Shown: positions 1 through 9,599 of the stretch, one piece after another
How positions within the stretch are numbered: position 1 is the first letter of the stretch
How the letters are laid out: every line of letters begins with the position of its first letter
NCBI RefSeq assembly: GCF_030253575.1
Contig: NC_080557.1
Span: 40,221,001-40,285,000 of the forward strand
DNA: 64,000 bases
Source of the DNA: Rhododendron vialii
Taxonomy: Eukaryota; Streptophyta; Magnoliopsida; Ericales; Ericaceae
Direction: 5' to 3'
Translations under genes and position numbers: made by a program
Notes under the pieces: generated by a model
Told to the model about the DNA's origin: nothing
The model's input: only the letters and a program-made list of their open reading frames with translations
The model's database searches: none

Positions 1-1502
1 CTATCGCAAGGCCCAGGAAGTGAGAAATTGCGGGAACTTCTTTGTTGGCACCGTGAAGAGCAGAGGAAGCGCAAAGCTATTGAAGCTTGCAGTGAGACAA
101 AGGCTAAGATGGATTTACTTGAAGATGCATTATCAAATATAGTGGGGCTAAATGAGCTCAAGTTACAACTTCGGAAATGGGCAAAGGGGATGCTTTTGGA
201 TGAGAGGCGACGGGCACTTGGGCTCAAAGTTGGCCCTAGGAAACCACCTCATATGGCCTTCCTTGGCAATCCTGGAACAGGTAACCCATGGTCAAGGATG
301 TATGTGGATTGTGGTCATATTATATCAAGCCATGTACTATAAAATACAGATGGTTGTTCATATGAATATCTTTAGCTTTACCTCATTGTTTCCATAGTTG
401 GTGGGCTAAACCATTGTTTCCATTCCTACTCATTCCTTTAGTCCTCCCTTATTTATATATATTTCATACTCCGTGGGCAATTTGAGTTGTCATCTTCCTT
501 TATCTGGTACTTTTAACCACAAGGCATGACGTAGAATTATGCAACAGGTAAAACTATGGTAGCTCGAATCCTTGGAAGATTACTCTTTATGGTGGGAATT
601 TTACCAACCGACAAGGTAACAGAAGTACAGAGAACTGATTTGGTAGGGGAGTTTGTTGGCCATACAGGACCAAAGACTAGGAGAAAGGTAGCCCTTTTGT
701 GCTTCTCAAACTGTACTCATCATTTTTACGTAGCAAAAGAAGTATGTACTATATTTTGAGGCTATGACTGAATTTCAGCATATCATGGTCAATCAGCAAA
801 CCCATCAAAACGACTTGTAAATACAAAATTCTCACCGACACATGATTCTGGCAGAGGCTTCTTCATGAAATTTTTAAAGAATATTGCATCTAACATTACT
901 GCTCAATTACCGATACCCATTATACTTAATCTCTTCTAACAAATTTTTCCACCAACGGTCTACAGATAAAAGAAGCAGAGGGAGGAATTTTGTTTGTCGA
1001 TGAAGCCTATCGATTAATTCCTATGCAAAAATCTGATGATAAGGACTATGGGCTGGAAGCCTTAGAAGAGATCATGTCGGTCATGGACGGTGGAAAAGTT
1101 GTAGTGATATTTGCTGGCTATAGTGAACCGATGAAGCGGGTAATTACTTCTAATGAAGGCTTCTGCAGGAGGGTAACAAAGTTTTTCCATTTTGACGACT
1201 TTAGTTCAATAGATCTAGCCAATATTCTTCATTTAAAGATAAACAACCAAGCCGAAGATAGCTTGTTGTATGGATTTAAGTTGCTTCCTTCATGTACGGT
1301 TGATGTTGTTGCGACACTGATTGAGGCAGAAACTAGTGAAAAACAGCGGAAGGAGATGAATGGAGGTATTGTGGATCCAATGCTGGTTAATGCTAGGGAG
1401 AATTTGGACTTGAGACTCAATTTTGATTGTGTGGATACTGATGAACTACTCACCATCACCCTAGAGGATTTAGAAGCTGGTATCCGGTTACTATCACGAT
1501 GA
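1..1502 (+). CDS. AAA+ ATPase of the CbxX/CfqX family, C-terminal three exons
   Basis: Partial gene, open at the left edge of the window. Exons 1-280, 548-687 and 966-1502 join in frame with GT-AG introns and end in TGA. The first intron splits the Walker A motif GNPGTGKT between its last Gly codon bases. Exon 3 has Walker B with the second acidic residue (GGILFVDEAYRL), then a sensor-like VVVIFAGY and the NEGFCRRV segment typical of this family, followed by the small helical lid. Red-type Rubisco activase CbbX belongs to this superfamily. In plants the usual member is a protein with N-terminal ankyrin repeats and this AAA domain (Arabidopsis At3g24530 type), so ankyrin repeats probably lie left of the window. 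The short charged segment before the AAA domain (residues rich in Arg, Lys, Glu) fits a linker. Substrate unknown. It is convergent with the eL37 gene downstream. Confidence 0.9.
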
Positions 1503-2349
1503 AATCCTTACTCGGTTGATAGAGACCCAAAATAAAAAGAGAACTAAGTGAAACAAACGGTGGAATGGGATGATTGTTGATCTGCAATGGGTAAGATTAT
1601 ACTATTGTACTCTTTTTCCTTTTTTAGTAGGTAGGTTATATTCTTTGATGCCAAGTTGTTTCATGGGGCTTCATATTCGTTTTTCCTTTTAAGTCTTGGA
1701 TTTATTGTTTTTGGCAGTAGTTTTCCCTGGTATGATGGGTCTAGTATGCTGTAGATGAAATCAATTCTTTACACTTATTACATTATTTTCATGTACAATA
1801 GAGTTGCATAATGAGCAAAATTACCACAATATTTTTCGTCCGATTGTTTTGGTTTTTCCCTTGCAGCGGTCTCTTTTATTTAAGTATCTCAGGAGAGTAT
1901 TGAGTATTGTGTCTTTCATTTACGTGACAGGATTAAAGCATTTGTTTTTCACTCCTATTTGTTTGGCACAAATTCACAAATTGAGGACTACACGTGAATC
2001 TCACATGCAATTGCATATGAGCAATACTACAAACACACAGCGTCCGGAGTTGTGTTCCTACACTTTTTGATTACAAATGGAGCAAGGGTTGCTTTTGCTT
2101 CCAAACCGAAAGGCCAGAATCCAGTTATCCTTTACATTCCATCTTCAAGATACACAACAAAGATTATGTGCAGAAAAGAGATCATACACTTTACAATATA
2201 CGGCACCTAGTAAACATGCGACATAGATGATAGATCCATATACAGTGTTTTACATATCTACAGAGCAACACGTCATATATAACTCATACCCAGATCAAGA
2301 AAGCATAATTAGGCATTGAAATGCTCATCTTCGTGCAAGTTAAGCCTGC
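1503..2349. other. 3' flank and intergenic DNA between convergent genes
   Basis: AT-rich sequence holding the likely 3' untranslated regions of the AAA ATPase gene (plus strand) and the eL37 gene (minus strand). I see no further coding potential and no clear repeat. Confidence 0.5.
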
Positions 2350-3418
2350 TTATGAAGACGTGACCGCACCTTTCTTCCTTGGAGCTACCTGTGTTCCTGA
2401 ACAACAACCGCATGAAGAATCAGACTCGATTCAATAAAATCAGTACTTATTACAGTTCCAGATATGATCTGAGGAGTGTACTGTAGTCTGTATAACCTAT
2501 TAGCGACCTGCACAAACTAATGGTTTTCGTAAGTCTTGACTGAAAACTGTTACAGTATAATTATGATTTCAATAGGATAGTTTACTTATATGAAATGCAA
2601 AGATTATATGGAACTCCAGGGTTTATATGAGAGAATTAAGGACATTACTACAAGATTCCTAGTTCATAGTCCTTTTCATAGTGAAGATGCTCCATTTTGC
2701 ATTCTCCTTTTTGTACTTCAGTATAACGAAAACTGGATATTCCAACACAGATCCGGACGCGATATGTTTTGTGTCAAACTGTTTTGAAGACATCTATATC
2801 AATGGCATTGCTCAACATATTACACCAACCTTCCCGAAAGTTGCTCTTGAACCTGACGAAAACATGGCGGAGATACCTCATTCTACCAGTATCCATAGTC
2901 TTCCTTCGAATCGCCATCTCTCTCCAATTGTCTAATTACACCAAGTTCGTCAACAGGCAAACCAAATTATAATTGTGTACAATAAGTAGAAATCAAGCAC
3001 ACCACATGAAAAATAAACACAAATTTTCAGACGAGAGAGAGAGAGAGAACATTTCCTGAGACAGGGAGAGGGAAAGCCACAGGAGACGCAATGGCTCTTC
3101 TGGAGGTGGAAGCTGCGGCAACTGCACCGAACGCAGAGCGTGTGAGTTTTGTTCCTCCTCTTCCCAAAGCTCATTGTTCCCTTACCCTGTTTCAATTCGT
3201 CGACATAGAGACACAAATTATCAATCAAGCAATCGAAATCGTTATGCATGCATTCACATGAACGTATCAAAGCAATCATTTCGACGGGTTTAATCTCACC
3301 AAAAACAACTAACAATGCTGACTTTCATCCGGAAAAAAAAGAAAAGAAAAAACATTTATATGGTTATCTCTGCTATCGAATTTGAATTGCAGGTAAATTG
3401 AGGGTACGATATTACCAT
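2350..3418 (-). CDS. RPL37: 60S ribosomal protein eL37 (RPL37), divergent copy
   Basis: Four coding exons on the minus strand: 3418-3416 (ATG alone), 3186-3051, 2931-2830 and 2396-2350, all with GT-AG introns, giving 95 residues, the normal plant eL37 length. The small zinc-binding protein sits in the large ribosomal subunit on 25S/5.8S rRNA. The start [17 protein letters not shown], the zinc ligands Cys19, Cys22, Cys34 and Cys37, YNW and GTGRMRYLR-like segments and the C-terminal APRKKGA tail identify it. The isolated ATG exon followed by gtaata fits a TATA box about 155 bp upstream. Oddities: several near-invariant positions differ (SCR for GRR after Cys22, [10 protein letters not shown] for the usual CAYPAARVRK, MDTGRM for TTGTGRM, VFVRF for VPRRF). 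The frame and splice sites are intact, so it may be a specialised paralog or a recently relaxed copy. Confidence 0.88.
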
Positions 3419-3570
3419 TTTCAGCTCTCTTTCTCTAAAAACAGTGTGGGAAACTTTGGAAAACTTAGCAGCGGCGGCGGCAGCCTAGAATGGTGGTGAG
3501 TCGGCGGTTTTCAACTAGTATATTCGGGAAAGGGCGTTCTAAGATACGTGGCGCAGTTTAGCATGTAGAA

Positions 3571-3590
3571 TAGCTTTATATATAGAAAGC
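3571..3590 (-). promoter_or_regulatory. TATA box of the eL37 gene
   Basis: Minus strand reads CTATATATAAAGC, about 155 bp upstream of the eL37 ATG at 3418. The intervening sequence (GC-rich, CCGCCGCCGCTGC) makes a plausible 5' untranslated leader. No other TATA-like motif lies closer. Confidence 0.55.
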
Positions 3591-3641
3591 ACCCAACAAA
3601 CGGACAATAGAGTGCGGATCAAAAAAAAAAGGGACAATAGA

Positions 3642-3723
3642 GTCGCTTTGGCCGAGTGGTTAAAGCGTGTGCCTACTAAGTACATGGGGTCTCCCCGAGA
3701 GAGTTCTAATCTCTTAGGCGACG
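3642..3723 (+). tRNA. tRNA-Ser-like gene with anticodon ACT (probable degenerate tRNA-Ser GCT)
   Basis: 82 bases fold as a class II tRNA: acceptor stem GTCGCTT/AGGCGAC with discriminator G, D arm GGCCGAGTGGTTAAAGC, five-pair anticodon stem TGTGC/GTACA with loop CTACTAA, long variable arm built on GGGGTCTCCCC, and a T arm GAGAG/CTCTT. The body is nearly that of plant tRNA-Ser(GCT), but the anticodon reads ACT instead of GCT and the T loop has TTCTAAT where TTCGAAT is normal. A TTTT run follows at 3729, fitting Pol III termination. The T-loop change hits the B box promoter, so a decayed gene is the most likely reading. Confidence 0.75.
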
Positions 3724-5370
3724 TCGTCTTTTCTTTTGTTTAATTTTGAGGGGTTCACTGATTTTGGCGGCTTCTATTTACCACCCATTATTTACTATAT
3801 ATAACCCATTAAAATTTTATACTGGATACGACATGAAATTTTGTACAGAATGGGAATGATATGGCTCAATGAAAACTTATCTCATAAAAAATTACGTATG
3901 GATGTTTATCAATTCGTATAACAAGGGTTTGTTTGCCAATGGTAGCACCGAGCACGTGCTTATTGCTTCACCGGTGTATGGCATAAACCATATAGTGTTT
4001 TTTTGCTACTAATGTCAATGCACGTAGCCGCGTGCTTATAGTTTCAGATGTTCAGGTAACGATTGATTGATATTGTTTGATTGGATTTGCATTTGGAAGA
4101 TAGGAATTTTCGGTTAGATGTCGGCCCAATAATAAAATCATAACAAGAGCAACAAAATGAGAAAAAACACCCATTTAGGAGTATCATTTTACTCAAACAG
4201 AGACAAACAAAGTTGTAGAAATCATAAGCAAAGAACTCCTAATGACCAGTAGTCCTTATACTTGCTACGTCATCAGAAATATAATGGCTTGGCTTCATAA
4301 ATATAGAAATAACCCCCTCCCTTCAGTAGTTCTTTCTTGCATTAGCTCTTCTCCCAAGTCCTAAGCACCAAATCCCAAAAAGCTCCTAAATTCTTCCTCA
4401 CCTTTGCTCCTAACAACTACTCCTGATCTCAGCTAGATCCGCCTTGCTTCAGCACTGCAGTAATAAAATTATGAAAAATTCTAAAATCAGCCCACAATAG
4501 TAAATGTGCAAATGTCCATTTTTGGCGTTTCTATTCACCAGACTACGGACAGAACCGGAATTTTACTTTAGCAGTAGCGAAATGTATACTAAAAATATGA
4601 AAAGATGCATTATAATATTAATAGTCATCAGCTCCAGAAAAAATTAAAATAACATCACAAAAACTATAGTAAATGATGTTTGTCATTTGCACATGGAGTA
4701 CAAAAAATGACTAAGTTTGATTTTGGGCTTCTATAATTCCACTCTCAAATTTATAATGTCACTCTTCAAATCCCTATATGGATTTTCCAAATTGATAACC
4801 GCGCTCCCTTTTCCATCATCGATGTTTCCGGATTACATCATTAGATTCTCATTCTCATTCTATGCTTTCAGATTTTTTTTTTTCCTGTCATTTCACAGTA
4901 CTAGCAAATTACCGGTGCCTAAGGACACTTTTTCAAATTAACAAATTTCACTAAACACCTTTCCAGGTAGCTAGTTGAACAAACCGTGTCAGGGGACCAA
5001 ACTTGTTGACGAAAATAGTTATGCCTGAAGATATTTCACAACAAGAACTGTCCACTTGTGTAATTGGTGTCTAAATTCGTATTCGACAACTAACCAAACC
5101 AATGCCCGGGCGAAACAACTTTCGAACCACAACAAATCTTTATCATTGCACTAGTCAAAACCCCACCGTTACTGGTTTCAGAAAAAACCTCCACATGAAA
5201 GATGCACTCAGAATCTCAAATTTTATCCCCTGAGATGATGATTGCAGTCAGGGACGGAAATAGAATTTCGTAAATGCGGGGGCCGAACTATAAACAAGAT
5301 TTTGAAATTTCAAGGTTCGGAAATCTAATAGTTTGTTCAGTCTAGGTTTTGAGGGAGATTTTTTGGGTAG
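3724..5370. other. Intergenic, no gene seen
   Basis: AT-rich DNA without a convincing coding frame. Around 4290-4430 a CATAAATATAGAAATA motif followed by a C/T-rich stretch resembles a promoter plus leader, but no matching coding exon follows. From about 5250 the sequence looks like worn transposon DNA. Confidence 0.4.
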
Positions 5371-5833
5371 TAAGAGCATCCGTATTGTAATAAGCAAATG
5401 CATGTGAATAAGCAAATTTAACAGCAATGCTCAAAAAATACCCCACATTGTAATAATCAAAGTTATAAGTCTTTTAGTAAATAACCAAATTTCACTCATT
5501 CCATAATCAAACTTAACAACTTTTACCAATAACCAAAACTCAATAACTAAACTCAACAATTAAACTTAAAACTCAATAACTCAAAAACACCCCATATTGG
5601 AATCGTCTCATCGAGATGAATAATTTGGTGTGGTCAGGTGCGTGATTAAAACTCGTTTGCGATTGGACAAATGTGCATTGTGTATTGTTAGGTTTTTTTT
5701 GGTTAGGGATACAAAAATAACCAATGTGGAGGTAGAGGTTGTTAAGTTTGATTATGAACTAAATGAATAATCAAATGCTGACGTGTCACATTTTGATTAT
5801 TGATTTTGATTAGCACCATTGCGGATGCTCTAA
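5371..5833. mobile_element. Tourist-like MITE (PIF/Harbinger type), TAA target duplication
   Basis: Element 5374-5830 (457 bp) starts GAGCATCCGTATTG and ends with the inverted form CATTGCGGATGCTC. Direct TAA repeats flank it at 5371-5373 and 5831-5833. The three-base TWA duplication and lack of coding capacity are those of Tourist-like MITEs. The interior is AT-rich with many CAAAA/TAATCAA motifs. Confidence 0.75.
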
Positions 5834-6059
5834 GTGGAGAGAGACCGTAGCACGGAGAGAGAAATTGGGTTTGAGAACCTAAAATGAACACATTTTTATA
5901 GAATTTAAATGCCTAAAATAACACTCAATACAAAATACAATATCTATGTGTTTTTAACAAACAAACAAAAAATAATTAATTTTAATTTTAATTATTGTTT
6001 TTAAAAAAAATCCGAAACAACGCGGGGCCGTAACCCCCATATGACCACCTATAGATCCG

Positions 6060-6840
6060 TCTCTGATTGCAGTGTCAACATGTGCCATAAGTCTAGATCG
6101 ACTTGGTGATGATGAATGGTTGCCCGTGCCTATTCGACGAGAGAGACCATATGCAATGAGGGATGTTGCGAGTACTGTAATCATTTCAATTTACGTATGT
6201 TTTTCCCTTTTTCCTTTGGCACTTCTTCTAACAGTATTTTGTTTCCAATTTGGAATGGAGCAATTCATTGGATGAGTCGACAATGCTTAAACTACGTACC
6301 TAACATCCTTGATGAAGGAGTATAAGACTCTGTATTTTGGAGATTGTGGTGGCAGTTTACTTCTTATTCAGTCTCAAAAAGGATTTGCCATGGGATTCAA
6401 CATCCTTGAGATGAAAAAAGACCGTACGTTGTCGTTGGATCGTGAAGTGCCGGGTCAATCTGGGATGCATATATAACTTCTGTGGTCCCCGAAGAATTCA
6501 GGCCATCATATCAGGTGTTGAGTTGTGTGAATGGAAACAAACGAAAAAGATTTCTCTCTCTCGTGTTTGCTAGCTATTACAGGAAAAGTTATTGCGTATG
6601 ATCTGAATCGGAAGACAGTGAAGGTGCTTGTTGAATTGCAGGGATCGAGTCTCTTACGAATATTATGGCCTGCTATTCACATCATAACACTAATTATCGA
6701 TTCATTGGAAGCTTATCCCCTCCTTGAGCGTCTTCTCTTACATGTTGGAGCAGCTAGCTGTGCCTTCATCGTGCCCAATTTCAATAATTATTCTGTTGCT
6801 TTCAATCAACTTAATTTGGAGGAGTGGTTTTAATTTAAAT
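6060..6840 (+). pseudogene. F-box-associated domain gene remnant
   Basis: Fragments resemble the C-terminal F-box-associated region of plant F-box proteins of the At5g07610 type: FGDCGGSLLLIQSQKGFAMG followed by FNILEMKKDR near 6350-6420, and NEKDFSLSCLLAITGKVI followed by AYDLNRKTVKVL near 6535-6630. The pieces lie in more than one frame with stops between them, and no N-terminal F-box is visible, so this is a broken or partial copy. It is called from remembered family patterns only; the upstream piece at 6060-6200 is less certain. Confidence 0.45.
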
Positions 6841-8185
6841 GCTTGAAGGAGTGATGAAAAAAGAAATGAACAATTAAAATATCCACACATATAAAATCCA
6901 TTGAAGATAGTTGCACCGATCCTTATGTGTTTCGTGCACTACAGCGTCGTGTGGTACACTAGTAGTATCTTTTTTCTGCTTGTGATTTTTTATTGGTTTT
7001 TTTTGCAGGTGCTAGCTAGAAAAACTTTATCCATGATTAATACATTTAGTTGCTTTTGCATTCCGTGTGGGAGTAGGCGGTTTTTTTTTTTAATTTGTTG
7101 CTTTTAGGTCCTAATCTCCATTCAATCTCTTCTTTTAGATTATTTCAAGGTTTTTTTTTTTAAACTTTCTTTGATGGTTAAAGAATAAGTATATATATCT
7201 GGTGGCCGGGTGGGTGAAACATAAATTATTTTTTTAGCATTTTGAATTTAAATGGCAGAAACCCCTATAACTCACTAAATTCCCTATCTGGTCCCTACCT
7301 TCTACAATCAGGTGATTCCTGTCTTCCTTAAAAATGAATTCCTGTGTAAGCTGGTGGGCAAACAAATTAAACCACATTCTCACCTGTCAATTGTACTTTG
7401 CCGCTACCCATTTTTGAAACAAAGACAGGGAGAAATCCATAAATTATTTACTATTTACAAAACATGCTCGAGGATGGGTTTTGAGGAAGCAAGTTTTTGG
7501 TTGATGAATAGAGAACGATAGATAAAGAAATTAGAAAAATAATTGGGAAGAAAATTTATTAGGATCCGTGCGCAGAGACTAGAGAAAGGGATTGAGTCTA
7601 GAGACTTCGAACACAGTCAGATATGACTTGAACATGATGTTCTCCCTAAAACGGAAGTTTTCGACCTACTATTGCTGTATTGCATGCTGCAAAGGACAAG
7701 CAATTATGTCCACCGATGAGACGGGGTACGAGGATAATTATTCGATGGTCTTAGTGCACTGCCACATATGTTGAAACATCATGGTGGTACTTCAGAAGCA
7801 CCCTTTTCTAGATATGGAGGTCTTAGTGCACTGCCACAAATGTTGAAACATCATGGGGTACTTCGGAACCACCCTTTTCTAGGTACGGAGGAGGGAAGCT
7901 CAACCCATGATTTGGGAGGTAGGTAGTTGGAAAATAGCTGCTAAATTATCGTGAGGAAAAGTCCTTCCAATTGAAATCAAACATGTTTTGGGGATTAGCA
8001 AGATGACAGATACGAGCTTTTTTGACAAAAACTTCAACCTTTTTTTCAAAAATTACCAAAAACAAAGACTTCTTCCAAGTAGAGGTTTTTATTTTTTCCA
8101 CGGTAAGAGGTGTTCGGCTAGCTTATCTGAACCTCAACTAATCCCTGCACCGATTTGGTCAAAGGCAGGCTTGTCCACGTCGGGA
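6841..8185. other. Intergenic with a tandem duplication
   Basis: AT-rich, with several T-runs. ORFs at 7312-7521 and 7592-7774 show no family pattern. The main structure is the 73-bp tandem duplication at 7747-7892. Confidence 0.4.
7747..7892. repeat. Two-copy tandem duplication, about 73 bp
   Basis: The segment from GGTCTTAGTGCACTGCCACA to the CTAGRTAYGGAG end occurs twice in direct order, starting near 7747 and near 7820, with only a few differences. The function is unknown. Confidence 0.75.
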
Positions 8186-8611
8186 TTGGAGTCAAATCCC
8201 GTCCAGTATGGGTTACCCTCCAGTCCCACCTAGTTCTGCCTTTTGTGGGCCTTTTCCGAGCTCACAACAATGATCGAAATCGTTCACTTTTTAGAGCTCA
8301 TTGAGAACGACTATGCCAAAAATCACGTTGATCGGATATCGTTTGATATCATTTAAAAATGCATTAATGTTGTCTAAAAAATGGTGTGAAATATAGGATT
8401 GCAACCCTTCAACATGTTTTTCCGAAACTTAATGCATTCTGAAATGATATTAAACGATATCCAATCAACGTGATTTTTGATGTGGTTAGTCTTAACGAGC
8501 TCTAAAAAGTAAACGATTTCTATCATTGTTGTGGGCCCGAAAAATGCCCACAAAAAGCCGAACTAGACGGGATTGGAGGGTAATCCATATTGGACGGGAT
8601 CGGGACTAGAG
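8186..8611. mobile_element. Fold-back MITE upstream of the OVATE gene
   Basis: Two long inverted arms of about 170 bp: ATCCCGTCCAGTATGGGTTA on the left against its inverse at about 8583-8602, continuing through shared internal motifs (CTAGTTC, TTTGTGGGC, AACGATTTC, GAGCTC, ATCACGTTGAT). The whole would fold into one hairpin. A truncated relative lies at about 36700-36830 and a scrap at 10029-10080, so it is a repeat family. It ends about 220 bp before the OVATE start codon. Confidence 0.7.
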
Positions 8612-8798
8612 AATTTACAATTTTTTTTTTTGCGGCATGCCCTAAGAATATAATTGTGATTAATTATGTGGAAAACAAACCCACCACCTTACCTACTGGA
8701 CCTCTTGCGGCCTCAAGTACCAACCTACCGGACCCCTTGCGTCCTCAAGTCCAGTTTCTTTATATTCATTTTCAAGTCCACCACCTTCACCTTCAAAC

Positions 8799-8826
8799 TC
8801 TCTCTCTCTCTCTCTCGCTCTCTCTC
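8799..8826. repeat. CT microsatellite in the OVATE gene leader
   Basis: A TCTCTC run with one CGCTC interruption directly before the ATG at 8829. CT runs are common in plant 5' leaders. Confidence 0.8.
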
Positions 8827-8828
8827 CA

Positions 8829-9599
8829 ATGGAGAACCATAACCGATTGAAAATGAGAATCTCTGGCCTCCTCCGATCATCGTCATGTGGGTCTTGTAAG
8901 TCCCAAGCCACCTCGGACGTCATCGCCCGACCCGAAACCCTCCCCCATACCCGCCACCAGTACCAACTGATCGACCTATTCTCTTCCAACCCCCACCCAT
9001 TGCCTTCCATTTTCAGACCCAAAACAGAGCTTTTTCCATCGCCCAAAGTACCCTTCCCGAGCCCTCTTCTCACCCCACAAAAAACAGATGGCCGAGAATG
9101 CCCCCCTGCTTCACCCATTTCGCCCCTCATCACATTTCCCAAAAGGAAAAAATCTAAAAAGAAGAGGAACAAATCGACCCAGTTGTTAAAAAGGGCTAAT
9201 TCTGACAATTACTATGACGATAGGGGAAATGATTTTGATGATGAGAATATGACTCTGTTCTCCTCTGTTTCTCTCTCATTCAATTCGTCGGATTCTTTCA
9301 GGAGAAACAGAGCCAATCGCGAGGTGAATGGGCTCGTAAGGAGGGAATGCGAGATGGGTTTGGCCCCATTACAGGGGAAAGTGAGAGCTAGCTTCGTGGT
9401 GAAGAAGCGATCGAGCAATCCGTACGATGATTTCAGGAATTCAATGGTGGAGATGATCGTGGAGAGGCAGATTATCGGAGCGAGAGACCTAGAGGATTTA
9501 CTGGAGACTTTTCTTTTGTTGAATTCGTATCATCATCACGGGGTAATCGTTCAGGTGTTCACGGAAATTTGGAATGCTCTGTTTTGTGAGTTGTCTTGA
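8829..9599 (+). CDS. OVATE family protein (transcriptional repressor)
   Basis: Intronless ORF of 256 residues. The last ~65 residues form the OVATE domain: YDDFRNSMVEMIVERQI, then a short spacer, then LEDLLETFLLLNSYHHHGVI and VQVFTEIWNALF, the region that binds TALE homeodomain and TRM proteins. The N-terminal two thirds are Ser/Pro-rich and disordered, with a basic run (KRKKSKKKRNKS, about residues 106-117) that can serve as nuclear signal. The start at 8829 follows a CT-rich leader; a second Met at residue 9 is possible. OVATE proteins repress growth genes and shape fruit and other organs. Single-exon structure and size fit the OFP11-18 side of the family, but I cannot assign an ortholog number. 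A fold-back MITE lies just upstream and could affect expression. Confidence 0.9.
   Translation: MENHNRLKMRISGLLRSSSCGSCKSQATSDVIARPETLPHTRHQYQLIDLFSSNPHPLPSIFRPKTELFPSPKVPFPSPLLTPQKTDGRECPPASPISPLITFPKRKKSKKKRNKSTQLLKRANSDNYYDDRGNDFDDENMTLFSSVSLSFNSSDSFRRNRANREVNGLVRRECEMGLAPLQGKVRASFVVKKRSSNPYDDFRNSMVEMIVERQIIGARDLEDLLETFLLLNSYHHHGVIVQVFTEIWNALFCELS

Noticed and set aside
2950-3315. 121-codon minus-strand ORF as a separate protein
   Set aside because: Only its middle ([13 protein letters not shown] to LRK) is coding, as exon 2 of eL37; the rest is intron read-through.
8693-9208. 171-codon minus-strand ORF over the start of the OVATE gene
   Set aside because: It is the antisense shadow of the Ser/Pro-rich OVATE coding region and shows no family pattern.
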